Assembly: GCA_023391095.1 (NCBI GenBank) | Contig: JAEWBN010000003.1 | Span: 62,001-126,000 of the forward strand | Length of the DNA stretch: 64,000 nucleotides | Reading direction: 5' to 3' | Origin: Pseudomonadota bacterium | Lineage (GTDB): Bacteria > Pseudomonadota > Alphaproteobacteria > Rhizobiales > Devosiaceae | Part shown: in pieces, positions 45,505 through 54,645 of the stretch | Numbering within the stretch: the stretch's first letter is position 1 | Layout of the letters: the number at the start of each line of letters is the position of its first letter | The notes under the pieces: model-generated | What the model was told of the DNA's origin: nothing | The model's database searches: none | What the model saw: only the letters and a program-made list of their open reading frames with translations | Translations under genes and position numbers: made by a program

Positions 45505-46884
45505 TCATGGAGCGGGCGGTTTGGTCGTGCCTCCCAGCCGCGCTGTGGGCAGGCGCAGTTCGACCAATAGCCCGCCCAGCGCAGAACGCTTGAGGTCGAG
45601 GCTACCGCCGTAGACATCGACCAGTTCCTTGACAATATCCAGTCCCAGTCCGGTGCCGGGCGTTTTCTCGTCCAGCCTGACACCTCTTCGCAACACTTTG
45701 TCCGCGTCTTCGGGCGTCAGGCCGGGACCGTCATCGGCGATGGCGATCAGCAATTGCGCAGGCCGGTCGCTGCCATCGGCGCCCAGCCGCACTTCAACCT
45801 GGCCGGCTGACCATTTGCAGGCATTGTCGAGCAAATTGCCGGCCATCTCTTCCAGGTCCGCCTCGTCCCCGCGGAACCAGGGGGGATTTCCGCTTGGTTC
45901 TTGGAGGACGATAGTGATGTCCGGATGGATCTTGCGCATGACCCGCGCGAGCCTTTGCAGCACGAGGCCCGCATCGGACCTCTTGCCAACGACCGACGTC
46001 CGCGCGGCGAGGCGTGCCCGTTCGAGATAGGTCGAGACCAGATTGCTCATTTTTTCGGTTTCACTGGAAACAACATCGGCCAGGGCCCCCCGGCTAGTGC
46101 TGGCCTCGTTGCGCAGGACCGCTATTGGCGTCTTGAGACCATGCGCCAGGTTGCCCACTTGATTCCGGGCGCGTTCGATGATCTGGGTGTTGGACCGCAG
46201 CAGCTCATTGACCTCCTCGGCCAGTGGCGCGATCTCGGTCGGGTAGCTCCCCGAGACTTCGGCGCTGTCGCCGGCCCGCACGGCTTCGATGGCATCGCTC
46301 AGGCGCGCAATGGGTCGCATGGCGATGCGCCCCACAATTGCGCTCATGATGGCCAGCATCGCTCCGACGACCGCGAGCACGATAAAGGCCTGGCCCCGGA
46401 ACTGGTCCACCAGCTCGAGGATTTCCGTCAGGTTGCCGGCAACGGTGATCCGGTACCGCTCGGGCCCGAGCGTGACGGTGCGCTCGACCACCCGCAGCAA
46501 TGTCCCGAAAGGGTCAGTGGTCACTTCGGTGCTACGCCCCAGCGCGTCGGACGCCGTGCCGACCCCCTTGAGGTCGATGCCAACCACCGAAGTGGAGAGG
46601 TTGACGAGGCTGTCGTCGCCGTCCCGGATGATCCAGTACCATCCAGAGCGCGGTCGTTCGAAGCGTGGATCGGCAAGGGCGAGATCAGGGTCGCGCGGAT
46701 CACCGATATCGAGCAGCGCTCCTGTGAGGCTCTCGACGTGAAAATCCAGCGTCTGGGTGAGTGTCGTATCCAGCGCCCGGGAATAGAGGTCCGTCAGCAG
46801 GAAGCCGGTCGTCACCAGCGCCACGATCAGCCAGCCGGCGGAGAGCCAGAACAGGGATGCGGCGATAGAACCTTTGCGCAGCAC
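45505..46884 (-). CDS. PhoQ-like sensor histidine kinase
   Basis: The 459-residue kinase has two membrane helices (about 9-31 and 165-187) around a periplasmic domain of about 130 residues containing W-Y-W-I-I-R-D-G, a pattern of PhoQ-like sensors. HAMP follows, then a HisKA-like domain with His248 in N-L-A-H-G-L-K-T-P-I-A-V-L, and a HATPase domain. The H-A-H-G-L-K form is typical of PhoQ/QseC relatives. The GTG at 46884 is the best start. It follows its response regulator by 43 bases. Confidence 0.92.
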   Translation of the reverse strand: MLRKGSIAASLFWLSAGWLIVALVTTGFLLTDLYSRALDTTLTQTLDFHVESLTGALLDIGDPRDPDLALADPRFERPRSGWYWIIRDGDDSLVNLSTSVVGIDLKGVGTASDALGRSTEVTTDPFGTLLRVVERTVTLGPERYRITVAGNLTEILELVDQFRGQAFIVLAVVGAMLAIMSAIVGRIAMRPIARLSDAIEAVRAGDSAEVSGSYPTEIAPLAEEVNELLRSNTQIIERARNQVGNLAHGLKTPIAVLRNEASTSRGALADVVSSETEKMSNLVSTYLERARLAARTSVVGKRSDAGLVLQRLARVMRKIHPDITIVLQEPSGNPPWFRGDEADLEEMAGNLLDNACKWSAGQVEVRLGADGSDRPAQLLIAIADDGPGLTPEDADKVLRRGVRLDEKTPGTGLGLDIVKELVDVYGGSLDLKRSALGGLLVELRLPTARLGGTTKPPAP

Positions 46885-46927
46885 TGGCCGGGTTCATCCT
46901 CTACTCAAGAGAGCCGCCACCTGACGG

Positions 46928-47587
46928 TCAATCGCCCACGATCTGGTAGCCAAGCCCGCGCACGGTCTGGATGCAGTCCCCCGGCAGCTTCTTGCGCAGC
47001 CGGCCGACAAAGACCTCGATCGTGTTGCTGTCGCGATCAAAATCCTGATCGTAAAGGTGTTCGGTGAGTTCGGTGCGCGAAATCACCTTGCCCTTGTGAT
47101 GCATGAGATAGCTCAGCAGGCGCAATTCGTGGCTGGTCAGCTTTACCGACTGACCATCGACCGTCACCTTGCCCGAGCGCGCATCGAGGCGCACCGGACC
47201 GCAAACAATCTCGTTGCTTGCCAGACCGGCCGCCCGGCGCACCAGGGCCCGGAGACGCGCCAGTACCTCCTCCATGTGGAAGGGTTTGGCGACATAATCG
47301 TCGGCGCCGGCATCGATCCCCTGGACCTTGTCGCTCCAGCGGTCGCGCGCGGTCAGCAGCAGAACCGGCGTTGTCTTGCCGGCGCGGCGCCATCCCTCGA
47401 GCACGGACAGGCCATCCATCTGCGGCAGGCCGATATCGAGGACAATGGCGTCATAGGGTTCGGTGTCCCCCAGGAAGTGCCCTTCCTCGCCGTCGAATGC
47501 GACGTCCACCGCGTAACCGGCTTCCGTTAGTGCGTCCTTGATCTGACGGTTTAGGTTGACGTCGTCCTCGACCACCAGAATACGCAT
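46928..47587 (-). CDS. PhoP-like OmpR-family response regulator
   Basis: The 219-residue regulator has a receiver domain with E7-D8-D9, phospho-acceptor D51 in V-L-D-I-G-L-P, a conserved Lys in V-A-K-P-F and a C-terminal winged helix (about 125-218). It pairs with the PhoQ-like kinase downstream. A PepSY-type exported protein is encoded 24 bases upstream in the same direction, a common companion of PhoPQ-type systems. Confidence 0.94.
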   Translation of the reverse strand: MRILVVEDDVNLNRQIKDALTEAGYAVDVAFDGEEGHFLGDTEPYDAIVLDIGLPQMDGLSVLEGWRRAGKTTPVLLLTARDRWSDKVQGIDAGADDYVAKPFHMEEVLARLRALVRRAAGLASNEIVCGPVRLDARSGKVTVDGQSVKLTSHELRLLSYLMHHKGKVISRTELTEHLYDQDFDRDSNTIEVFVGRLRKKLPGDCIQTVRGLGYQIVGD

Positions 47588-47611
47588 ATCGATGTCCCGC
47601 CCCGCTCTCTT

Positions 47612-47917
47612 CTATTGCGCGCTCAAGGTGCGCGTTTCTGCCTGCCCGTCCGGCGCCAGCATGCCGATAACATATACCAGCGTACCGCCCTGGTCACAGA
47701 CTTCGACGCTCAAAATCTGCACGTTGGGCGAGATGCCAGCCGACGCCAGCACGGCATCGAGCGACATGATCTGGCCGGTAGCGACGGCCTCCTGGATGGC
47801 ACGCTTGTCGAGGCAGGCCTGTGCCTGCGCCGTGCCGGTGCCTGTCAGCGAAAGTGCCAGGGACAGCGCCAGGGCCAGGGCAATGGAGGCGGAGGGTTTG
47901 GGGAATTTGGTTTTCAT
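47612..47917 (-). CDS. small exported PepSY-like protein
   Basis: The 101-residue protein has a signal peptide (basic start, long Leu/Ala/Ser core, A-Q-A cleavage near 34). A short domain follows with G-Q-I-M-S-L-D-A-V-L and V-Y-V-I-G-M-L-A-P-D-G, the pattern of PepSY-like proteins. It has two Cys residues that could form a disulfide. It starts at ATG 47917; an in-frame extension upstream is unlikely. Probably first gene of the PepSY - response regulator - kinase - lipoprotein operon; it may bind and modulate the kinase sensor domain (inference). Confidence 0.75.
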   Translation of the reverse strand: MKTKFPKPSASIALALALSLALSLTGTGTAQAQACLDKRAIQEAVATGQIMSLDAVLASAGISPNVQILSVEVCDQGGTLVYVIGMLAPDGQAETRTLSAQ

Positions 47918-48022
47918 GGTCCGATCAATAGCGGCTGCTTGCTGAATGGGACATGAATGCGGCAGCCACGCCATAATTGAGGTGCACGGGATTTGGGGCC
48001 TGCCCGCTTAGCTGGCAAGAGC

Positions 48023-48766
48023 CTAGGCCTTGGCTTTATCCGCTTTTAGGCTGCGGCGCAGAAACAATATCGCGAGCGCTTCCAGCATCAGGCTTCCCGG
48101 CGCGCTTCCGCCCATGGCCGGGACCTCCACGCCGAGCATCTGGGCCAGCCCCACAAGGAGCATGATCGCCGCAACAATGTAGGTCTTGTAACCCGAGAGG
48201 ATGTCCATATTTGTGTCTCCTGAACTAGGGGGGTTGGTGGTTCTTGCTGCGGCCCGAGCGGCAGCGCGTACAGCGGCAACGCGGCTGGTCCAGCCGCGGC
48301 CGAACGTGGCAAAGGTTGAAAGACCTTGGAGAAAGCTCAGCCGCCGGTCGCAGATGGCGTCGACCACCACCCGCGCATTGGCCTTGGTGGCCGCACCCAG
48401 CGTGATGGGGCCGACCTGTCCGTCGACCGCGACGCCCAGCGCCGCCTGAAGGGTACGGATGGCCCGGTCCGGGCCGGAATTGACCGCATAGTCGAAGACG
48501 GCCAAATCGATGCCGGCGGGCAGGTTTTCCCCCTTGCAGGGCGCCCAATATATGGCGCGATAGATCTGCGCTGCCTCCGCCCGGGTCAATTTCTGGACCT
48601 CTGTCTTGGGCAGATCCCACCAGGGCGACACCTTGCGCCACAGCGCCAGCGTCTTGCGGGTAATACCCATATTGGTGGCGCCGCCCGGATCGGCGGGATG
48701 GTCGGCATAGCCGCCTTCATGCCGCAAGACTTCTGCCAGGCAGCGGTCAAAGCGTGTGTCAGCCAT
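48023..48766 (-). CDS. GH108-type muramidase fused in frame to a holin-like membrane segment
   Basis: Residues 1-180 are a glycosyl hydrolase family 108 muramidase: catalytic E17 in L-R-H-E-G-G-Y-A-D-H-P-x-D-P-G-G, and the D-Y-A-V-N-S-G peptidoglycan-binding part near 95. After a short Ala/Arg linker the frame runs into M-D-I-L-S-G-Y-K-T-Y-I-V-A-A-I-M-L-L, a small protein with one or two membrane helices, like phage holins. That Met (48208) has its own ribosome binding site. The linker is encoded by a run of six C; seven C would place a TAG there and separate the two genes. Likely role: release of GTA particles or cell-wall entry. AGGAGA precedes ATG 48766; overlap with gp15 is 8 bases. Confidence 0.8.
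   Translation of the reverse strand: MADTRFDRCLAEVLRHEGGYADHPADPGGATNMGITRKTLALWRKVSPWWDLPKTEVQKLTRAEAAQIYRAIYWAPCKGENLPAGIDLAVFDYAVNSGPDRAIRTLQAALGVAVDGQVGPITLGAATKANARVVVDAICDRRLSFLQGLSTFATFGRGWTSRVAAVRAAARAAARTTNPPSSGDTNMDILSGYKTYIVAAIMLLVGLAQMLGVEVPAMGGSAPGSLMLEALAILFLRRSLKADKAKA
48217..48221 (-). promoter_or_regulatory. internal ribosome binding site for the holin-like segment
   Basis: AGGAG with an eight-base spacer precedes ATG 48208 inside the fused muramidase frame. A start here would give a 61-residue membrane protein ending at 48023. Confidence 0.6.
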
Positions 48767-51700
48767 GGAATTCTCCTGTGGCAAGGTGCCCCGGCCCCAG
48801 CAGAGGGCTGAGCTGGGCAATCGTGTAGGTAAAGGCGGGTGCAGGCGCGCCGAAATCGGCCGCCTGCTGGGCGGACGAATAGATTGCGCTTGTCGTGCCG
48901 GGCTCAAGGACGCGCCGGGTTATGCCACCAGCGATCACGGTCAGCCGCCAGGCCTCCGGAGCATGGTCCAGGGCCGGCTCGGCAACGCCCCAGTCCACCC
49001 CGTCAGCCCGGCTACGCCGCACCCAGTCAAACCGGATGCCACCGCCGTCGAGCCGGATGGTCCGTAGGTGCACCGGCGCCAGCGGCAGAGCGGGCGCTGT
49101 CGTCAGCGCCACCGTGTGGGAGGCGCCAACGAGGTCGTTGCCGCCATGCACCTGCAAGTCATGGCTGGTGCCGAGCTGGCCCGGCTCAACCGGGATCACG
49201 CCCAGCCGGCCGTCCAGCACGACAACGCGCCGCCCCGCCGAGACCGCGCCCATGGCCGTATCCGTCCCCTCAAGGCCGCGCAGAAGGCCGGTCAGGCGAT
49301 AGTGACGGGGCGAGAACAGTTCAGCGCCGGCAAAGCCGATCACTTCCCACGCGCCCGCATCGGTTTGCACCGCAACCCGGTTGCTGCCAGCAAGCGCCGC
49401 GCCGGGCGCGACGTCGGCGAGATGGCCGGACCAGAGCATGACGTCGAGAACGTTGACCCGGTCCCAGAGCGCGCGCGGCCCGGGGCCAATCCCGCCCGTC
49501 ACTTCGCCCAGAACAGCGGGCCGGGTCAGTTCGGCCCGCAGCGTACCCGTCGCCACATCGTAGAATCGCACGCTGCCCGGCCAGGGCCGCGCATAGGCAC
49601 CGATCAGCAAGCGGCTCCTCTCGGGCTGGCCGGGTGCCGGCGGCAGATGCGCGGTCACCACCACAGGCGGCACGTCTGCTGCCGGTGCGCCCGGCCCCGC
49701 CCTGGGCCGGTCGATCCCTGTGGCGCTGGCCTCGCCCTGCGGCTCGCTGCGCGCCACAATCCGCCGGACGAGCCCGTCGCGGATCTCCGACACGACAAAG
49801 GGCCGCTCCCCCTGCCCCTCGACCTGCAGCCGGTCACCCGGCTCGATGGCGAGGCTATTGGGCGGCAGCGAAAGGCTGATGCTATCGCCCGATGCCGCGC
49901 GTTCGTTCAGAAGGCGTTCAGCTGCCTGCCGTGCGCCGCCACTGTCCAGCACCACCGGCATGGTGTCGGCCACCAGCGGCCCCTCCCCGCGGCGCAGGGC
50001 CGTCGCGGTCGCCGTCAGGTAGTCGCGTTCGCGATCCATATGCGCCAGCGCCAGGCGACCTGGCCGTTCAGCGACGGCGGCCCTCCTGTGCACGACCACC
50101 GCACCCCCGTCATCGGCCAGCCCCGCCTGATCCAGCGCGATCTGGGCGCCAGAGCCGCGCTTTTGCGCCCGCAGGACACCCGCATCCGCGCGCAGCATCT
50201 GCGCGGTCAATTCGAGCACCGGCTCGATGGCCTGGCGCGCCGTTTCCGGCCCGGCGCGCACCATGCCGCCGATCAGCGGGCTCGCCGCCGATGAGTGGAC
50301 CTCAAGCCCATAGTCTTGCGCGATAGCGGACAGCAATTCGTCGCTTGCCAACGCGCCCAGCCTGCCGGTCAGCCAGTGCCCGGTCCGGTGGTTGGGCCCA
50401 TCGGCCCAGACGTCCTCCATCGCCGGAAAGGCCGGATAGGGTCGCGCGTCCCAGGTCCAGCAATAGATGCGCGCGGGGTCGAGCATGCCGGCCGGATTGT
50501 GAACCGGGTCGGCCCAGTAGCGATGATGGGCGCGCAGGAACTGTCGCTGGATCAGCGCGTCCGGCAGGCCACTCGAAAAATACGGACGGCCGCCCTCGAC
50601 GCTCTTGGCATCGCCGAAGATGTTGGGCTGGTTTGCTGCCCGGTCCACCGCGCCGCAGCCGACTTCCGTCAGCCAGATCGGCTTGCTCCCCGGCACCCAT
50701 GCGGTCGGCGTGGCCGCCCGAACGCCACCGGGCCGGTTATAGTGCTGCTGGTTCCAGAAGGCACGAATATCCTTGTAGCGCCACACCCACGGCTCGCCAT
50801 AAGCCCCGTCGGTGATCGGCGTGCGCACTTGCGCCTGCCGGTCGGCATCACTGGCATAGTACCAGTCAAAGCCCTCGCCGCCGGCGACACTGCCCTCGAT
50901 ATAGTCCAGCTCGTAGCTGTCGGTGCTGATCGCCGCATCGGCGTGGTCGCGGCCATCGCGCCAGTCGCTGAGCGACATGTAGCAGTCGATCCCCACCGCA
51001 TCGATATCGGGCGAGGCCCAGAGCGGATCGAGATGAAAGAACCGGCCGCCATCGCGCTGGCAGCCCCAATATTCCGTCCAGTCCGCCGCATAGGTGAGCT
51101 TGGTTGCCGCCCCCACCACCGCCCGCACATCGGCGGCCAGAGTCACCAGCGCAGACACGAAGGGAAAACTGTCCGCTGCGCCCCGCACCCCGGTCAGCGC
51201 CACCATTTCCGAGCCGATCAGGAGAGCATCGACACCCCCTGCGGCGACCGCGAGACTGGCATAATGGAGCACCATGGTCCGGTAGCCCGGTACAAAGGCG
51301 GCCACCTGCGCCGCCGCAGCCGCGCTGCCATCCGGCGAGCCGGGCCGGCCCGGCGCCGGATAACAGGTCACGCGCCCGCGCCAGGGATAAGCCGGCAGGC
51401 TGCCCGTGCCATGCGGGTCCGGCAGGCTGTTGCCGGCGGGCACATCCATCATGATCAGCGGATAAAGTGTCACCTTGAGCCCGCGCGCCTTGAGGTCGGC
51501 AATCGCCGCCAGCACCGAGGCATCCGAAGGCGTACCGCCATAGGCCGCCCCACCGGCGTGGCTCGAAACGACCTGCGCGCCCGAGCGGGTCACCCCGGCA
51601 ACAGACCAGCTCGTGTCCTTCACGGTGCGGTTCGACGCCTCGACGCGCGGCGCAATCGTGCAATGGCCGCAGCGCAGGTCATTGCCGAACCAACTCACCA

Positions 51701-52493
51701 CAACGGCGACATGTTCGAGATTGGGGCACAACGCCATCAGCTCATCGATGGACCAGGTCCAGTTGCTGGTCCCGGCGACGATGTGGCCGTTTTCTGGGCG
51801 CCCCTCGCCGGCGGAGATCATCTGGACACGCGGCACGGGGTCATAGCCGAATTCGGTCGCCCCGGGGATCACCGTGACCGCCCGAATGGCCGGCTCGAGT
51901 TCCCCCACCACCCGGCACAGCTCCGCCGAGATTTGCGGAATGCGGTTGCCGAAGCGGCTGAGCGGCAGGTTCTCGACCACGAGGTAGCAAAGCCCGCGAT
52001 AGGCCGGGGCGTTCCCGGCGCCCTGTGTCGCCTCGATCAGGCTATCGGGCAGCTGGTCGTCATCGCCATGATAAAAGCGCAGGTTCAGCCCACGCGTATC
52101 AAGGACCTGCCCGTCAGCCCAGATGCGTCCGAGCCGGGCCACCGGCCCCTCGCAAAAGGCAATGGCAAAGCTGGCCCCGATCTCATCCTGGTCCTGGCTC
52201 CCACCCGTGCCCTTGGCGCCCGTTGCTTCTCCGGCCAGCCGTTCAAGCTCCCGCGCCCAGATGATGTTGCCCGAGAGCCGCCCCCAGCCATAAAGCCGGG
52301 GAATGGGCCCGCCCTCCGCCGAACCGCTGAGCCGCAGATCAAAGCCCGTCTCGGTGCGCCGATCGCCGAACAGCATGCCGTCGATGGCATTGCCGGCCAG
52401 CGCGCCAAGCGCACGGCCAATCGTGGCCCCGATCGGGCCGCCAACCATCGCGCCGGCGAATTGGCCGACGACGGATAAAGCCAAAGTGGCCAT
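48759..52493 (-). CDS. GTA baseplate multidomain hub protein (gp15, 'megatron')
   Basis: The 1244-residue protein is the largest in the cluster. A Gly-rich hydrophobic N-terminus (residues 1-45) resembles a glycine-zipper segment. A TIM-barrel-like domain follows at about 430-730 (A-D-W-T-E-Y-W-G, D-A-V-G-I-D-C-Y-M-S-L), then phage-tail type domains. It corresponds to RcGTA gp15, which forms the tail tip and may cut peptidoglycan or bind the host. AAGGAC precedes ATG 52493. It follows the NlpC/P60 gene by 18 bases. Confidence 0.93.
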   Translation of the reverse strand: MATLALSVVGQFAGAMVGGPIGATIGRALGALAGNAIDGMLFGDRRTETGFDLRLSGSAEGGPIPRLYGWGRLSGNIIWARELERLAGEATGAKGTGGSQDQDEIGASFAIAFCEGPVARLGRIWADGQVLDTRGLNLRFYHGDDDQLPDSLIEATQGAGNAPAYRGLCYLVVENLPLSRFGNRIPQISAELCRVVGELEPAIRAVTVIPGATEFGYDPVPRVQMISAGEGRPENGHIVAGTSNWTWSIDELMALCPNLEHVAVVVSWFGNDLRCGHCTIAPRVEASNRTVKDTSWSVAGVTRSGAQVVSSHAGGAAYGGTPSDASVLAAIADLKARGLKVTLYPLIMMDVPAGNSLPDPHGTGSLPAYPWRGRVTCYPAPGRPGSPDGSAAAAAQVAAFVPGYRTMVLHYASLAVAAGGVDALLIGSEMVALTGVRGAADSFPFVSALVTLAADVRAVVGAATKLTYAADWTEYWGCQRDGGRFFHLDPLWASPDIDAVGIDCYMSLSDWRDGRDHADAAISTDSYELDYIEGSVAGGEGFDWYYASDADRQAQVRTPITDGAYGEPWVWRYKDIRAFWNQQHYNRPGGVRAATPTAWVPGSKPIWLTEVGCGAVDRAANQPNIFGDAKSVEGGRPYFSSGLPDALIQRQFLRAHHRYWADPVHNPAGMLDPARIYCWTWDARPYPAFPAMEDVWADGPNHRTGHWLTGRLGALASDELLSAIAQDYGLEVHSSAASPLIGGMVRAGPETARQAIEPVLELTAQMLRADAGVLRAQKRGSGAQIALDQAGLADDGGAVVVHRRAAVAERPGRLALAHMDRERDYLTATATALRRGEGPLVADTMPVVLDSGGARQAAERLLNERAASGDSISLSLPPNSLAIEPGDRLQVEGQGERPFVVSEIRDGLVRRIVARSEPQGEASATGIDRPRAGPGAPAADVPPVVVTAHLPPAPGQPERSRLLIGAYARPWPGSVRFYDVATGTLRAELTRPAVLGEVTGGIGPGPRALWDRVNVLDVMLWSGHLADVAPGAALAGSNRVAVQTDAGAWEVIGFAGAELFSPRHYRLTGLLRGLEGTDTAMGAVSAGRRVVVLDGRLGVIPVEPGQLGTSHDLQVHGGNDLVGASHTVALTTAPALPLAPVHLRTIRLDGGGIRFDWVRRSRADGVDWGVAEPALDHAPEAWRLTVIAGGITRRVLEPGTTSAIYSSAQQAADFGAPAPAFTYTIAQLSPLLGPGHLATGEFHG

Positions 52494-52511
52494 GCCGAAG
52501 TCCTTGTCTCT

Positions 52512-52943
52512 TTAGCGCGGAACGGCGTCCGGGAAGCTGAAGCGGCCGCTGATGCGGCGCGTCCAGCCCGGCGTCAGGTTTGCCTCGACGACGCCCAGAT
52601 GTTCCTGCGCATGGATAAAGCGGGTGGGAGAAACGAGGATGGCGCAGTGCCGCGCATCCTGGAGGCCACCCAGAGTGAACAGCACCACCTGTCCGGCCGC
52701 GAGTGGTCCTGTGTCCGGCAGGAGGTAGGTCTCGGCGGCCTTGCGCAATGCGCCAGTCATTTCAGGGTCGCGCGGGCCCTGCCGGTAAGGCGGCACTTCG
52801 ACGGGCTCATCGCCATAAAGAGAGCGCCAGACGCCCCGCAAAAGGCCAAGGCAGTCGCACCCTGCCCCGCACACGGACGCCCGATGCCGATAGGGCGTGC
52901 CCAGCCATTGCCGCGCCGCAGCAACGATCAGCTCGGAATTCAT
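52512..52943 (-). CDS. GTA NlpC/P60 peptidase (gp14)
   Basis: This 143-residue cell-wall peptidase has the catalytic C31 in G-C-D-C-L-G-L-L and H99 in D-A-R-H-C-A-I-L. In RcGTA the gp14 protein sits at the tail tip and opens peptidoglycan during DNA delivery. Its ATG overlaps the gp13 stop (ATGA). Confidence 0.93.
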   Translation of the reverse strand: MNSELIVAAARQWLGTPYRHRASVCGAGCDCLGLLRGVWRSLYGDEPVEVPPYRQGPRDPEMTGALRKAAETYLLPDTGPLAAGQVVLFTLGGLQDARHCAILVSPTRFIHAQEHLGVVEANLTPGWTRRISGRFSFPDAVPR

Positions 52944-53830
52944 TTGACCACCGCCCGACCGTCCAGCGCGTCGCCGGCCCGCGGCAGGCGCATGACGAAG
53001 TCGCTGCCGGGCACATGCGGGAAGCCTCTGAAATTGACCGCGTTTTCGAACCGTTCCCGGCAGGTGGCAAACCGCCGGTCGCACCCTGCAGTCACCGTCA
53101 GCCGGTCGCCCGCCGCCACATGCGCGCCCACCGGGTCGGCAAACACCAGCACATCGCCGGCATCGTCCCGCAAATGGGTCATCACAGCATCGCGCAGGTC
53201 GAGCCACGCGCCGCTGGTCCAGACACCGAGCCCAAGGGAAAACCATCCCGCTGCAAAATCCCCAAGGCCGGACAGGCGCAGCCGGAAGGGATCGAGCACC
53301 GCCGCCACCGTGCCGTTGGCCCGGTAAGCGGGCTGCGCCGCATCCACTCCGCATCGCGCATCGCCGAACTCGGCATCGCAAAGGCCCTGGTAGATCCGCC
53401 CGCGCGTGACGTTGAGCGCTTCCTGCGGCGAGCGCAGCTCCGCCCGGAACACGCCGTCCTCGCGCACGATCTCGCCCACCGTATCGACGCGCAGCAGGGC
53501 CGCCTGGCTGGGGGACTGCCAGTTGACCATCCAGCTTTCGACCCGCGCGCCGTCATAGCGGCCCAGTTCGATATCGGTTTCGGAAATAGCCGCGCTGTCG
53601 AGAAGCCCGATGACCTCGCCCGTCTCCACCTGTGCCCCGAGCCGAGCCGGCATTTCGCCGCTATCGAGCCCGGTCGTCGGCGCACAGACCGTCCCCGACA
53701 CCGTCAGGGACCGGTCGTGGTCGGTAAAGCCGAGCACTGCGCCGTCCTTGCGGATCACCCGCCAGCAGCGGGCCAGCGTGGTTTCGCACTGGGCGATGTG
53801 GGCGGCAAATCCGCTCAAAAACGTCTTCAT
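52940..53830 (-). CDS. GTA hub protein, DUF2163 (gp13)
   Basis: The 296-residue protein starts M-K-T-F-L-S-G-F and carries the DUF2163 pattern: W-R-V-I-R-K-D-G-x-V-L-G-F-T-D-H-D near 27-43, and a C-terminal Cys-rich part (C-D-R-R-F-A-T-C, near 255). In RcGTA this protein is part of the baseplate hub with iron-sulfur-like Cys positions. The ATG at 53830 overlaps the gp12 stop. Confidence 0.92.
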   Translation of the reverse strand: MKTFLSGFAAHIAQCETTLARCWRVIRKDGAVLGFTDHDRSLTVSGTVCAPTTGLDSGEMPARLGAQVETGEVIGLLDSAAISETDIELGRYDGARVESWMVNWQSPSQAALLRVDTVGEIVREDGVFRAELRSPQEALNVTRGRIYQGLCDAEFGDARCGVDAAQPAYRANGTVAAVLDPFRLRLSGLGDFAAGWFSLGLGVWTSGAWLDLRDAVMTHLRDDAGDVLVFADPVGAHVAAGDRLTVTAGCDRRFATCRERFENAVNFRGFPHVPGSDFVMRLPRAGDALDGRAVVK

Positions 53831-54447
53831 GGCACAATCTCCACCAGGGGAATTTGCGGCACTTCGGCGCCGTCGAAGCCGTGCAGTTCGATATCCAGCC
53901 GGTCGGTGTCGAAACGCACGGGTACGTCGAAAAGGAACCCCGCGGTAATGGTGGCGCCTGCGGCCGGAGCCGTCGCGAAGCTCACGACGCCGCTGGTCGC
54001 ATCCACCGTCCAGCCGGCGCTGGCCTCGACCCCGTTCACCGCCACCCGCACGCTGCCGGCCATCGGCTTGGTGATGGGCCGCCAATAGGGATCAAAGCCC
54101 GTCCCATAGCGCTTGCGCAGCTGGAACTGGCTCTGCGTCCCGTTGCCTGTCCCCAGCCCCTGGTCGGTCGGGCCGGGCACCGGGCCGCCGGACGAGAAGT
54201 CGAGCCCGTCGCGCCACAGAAATCCATGCAGCCTGCCGCGCCGCTCCTCGAAAAAGGCGAGGATCGCCGCCATGTCGGCGCGCGACTTCACGCCGTAACC
54301 GGCATTGTAGCGTCGCCGCGAATGCGCCCAGCGCCCATTGCGCTGCTCGCCCCCGCCCGCCAGCGTCACGACATCGGTCTTGCGCTCCGGCCCGCCCCGC
54401 GCCCCCAGCGCGATATCGAGCGGAAACCGCACATGATGAAAAGCCAT
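53827..54447 (-). CDS. GTA distal tail protein, DUF2460 (gp12)
   Basis: The 206-residue protein has the DUF2460 signature F-P-x-D-I-A-L-G-A-R-G-G-P near residues 8-20 and A-H-S-R-R-R-Y-N-A-G-Y near 41-51. It forms the distal tail ring in RcGTA. GAGGAG precedes the ATG at 54447. The downstream gene is gp13 with a four-base overlap; upstream is a ~200-base spacer with repeats that separates it from gp11. Confidence 0.93.
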   Translation of the reverse strand: MAFHHVRFPLDIALGARGGPERKTDVVTLAGGGEQRNGRWAHSRRRYNAGYGVKSRADMAAILAFFEERRGRLHGFLWRDGLDFSSGGPVPGPTDQGLGTGNGTQSQFQLRKRYGTGFDPYWRPITKPMAGSVRVAVNGVEASAGWTVDATSGVVSFATAPAAGATITAGFLFDVPVRFDTDRLDIELHGFDGAEVPQIPLVEIVP

Positions 54448-54523
54448 CTGTTTCTCCTCTTCCTTTCCCGCTCGGGGAGAGGGTAGATCGGCCCAAGGCG
54501 CTCACTTCGAACACCAGCCGTCA

Positions 54524-54544
54524 CCCTCGGGCCTGACCCGAGGG
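54524..54544. repeat. short palindrome (CCCTCGGG / CCCGAGGG)
   Basis: A perfect 8-bp stem with CCTGA loop. The form matches palindromes that I recall as widespread in rhizobial genomes. It lies in the gp11-gp12 spacer. Confidence 0.6.
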
Positions 54545-54605
54545 CTCTTCACTTGCTTTGACGACGAGTGGTGACAGAGCGCGAAGCATCCCCAAACGCG
54601 ATCAG

Positions 54606-54642
54606 TCCCTCCCCCTTCTTCAGGGGGAGGCTAGGTGGGGGT
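54606..54642. repeat. single unit of a G/C-rich short repeat family
   Basis: The unit reads C-rich arm, TTCTTCAGGGGGAGG, then TAGGTGGGGGT. It is nearly the same as the right unit at 57600-57635 in the gp5-gp6 spacer and lies just before the gp11 stop. Confidence 0.75.
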
Positions 54643-54645
54643 AAC

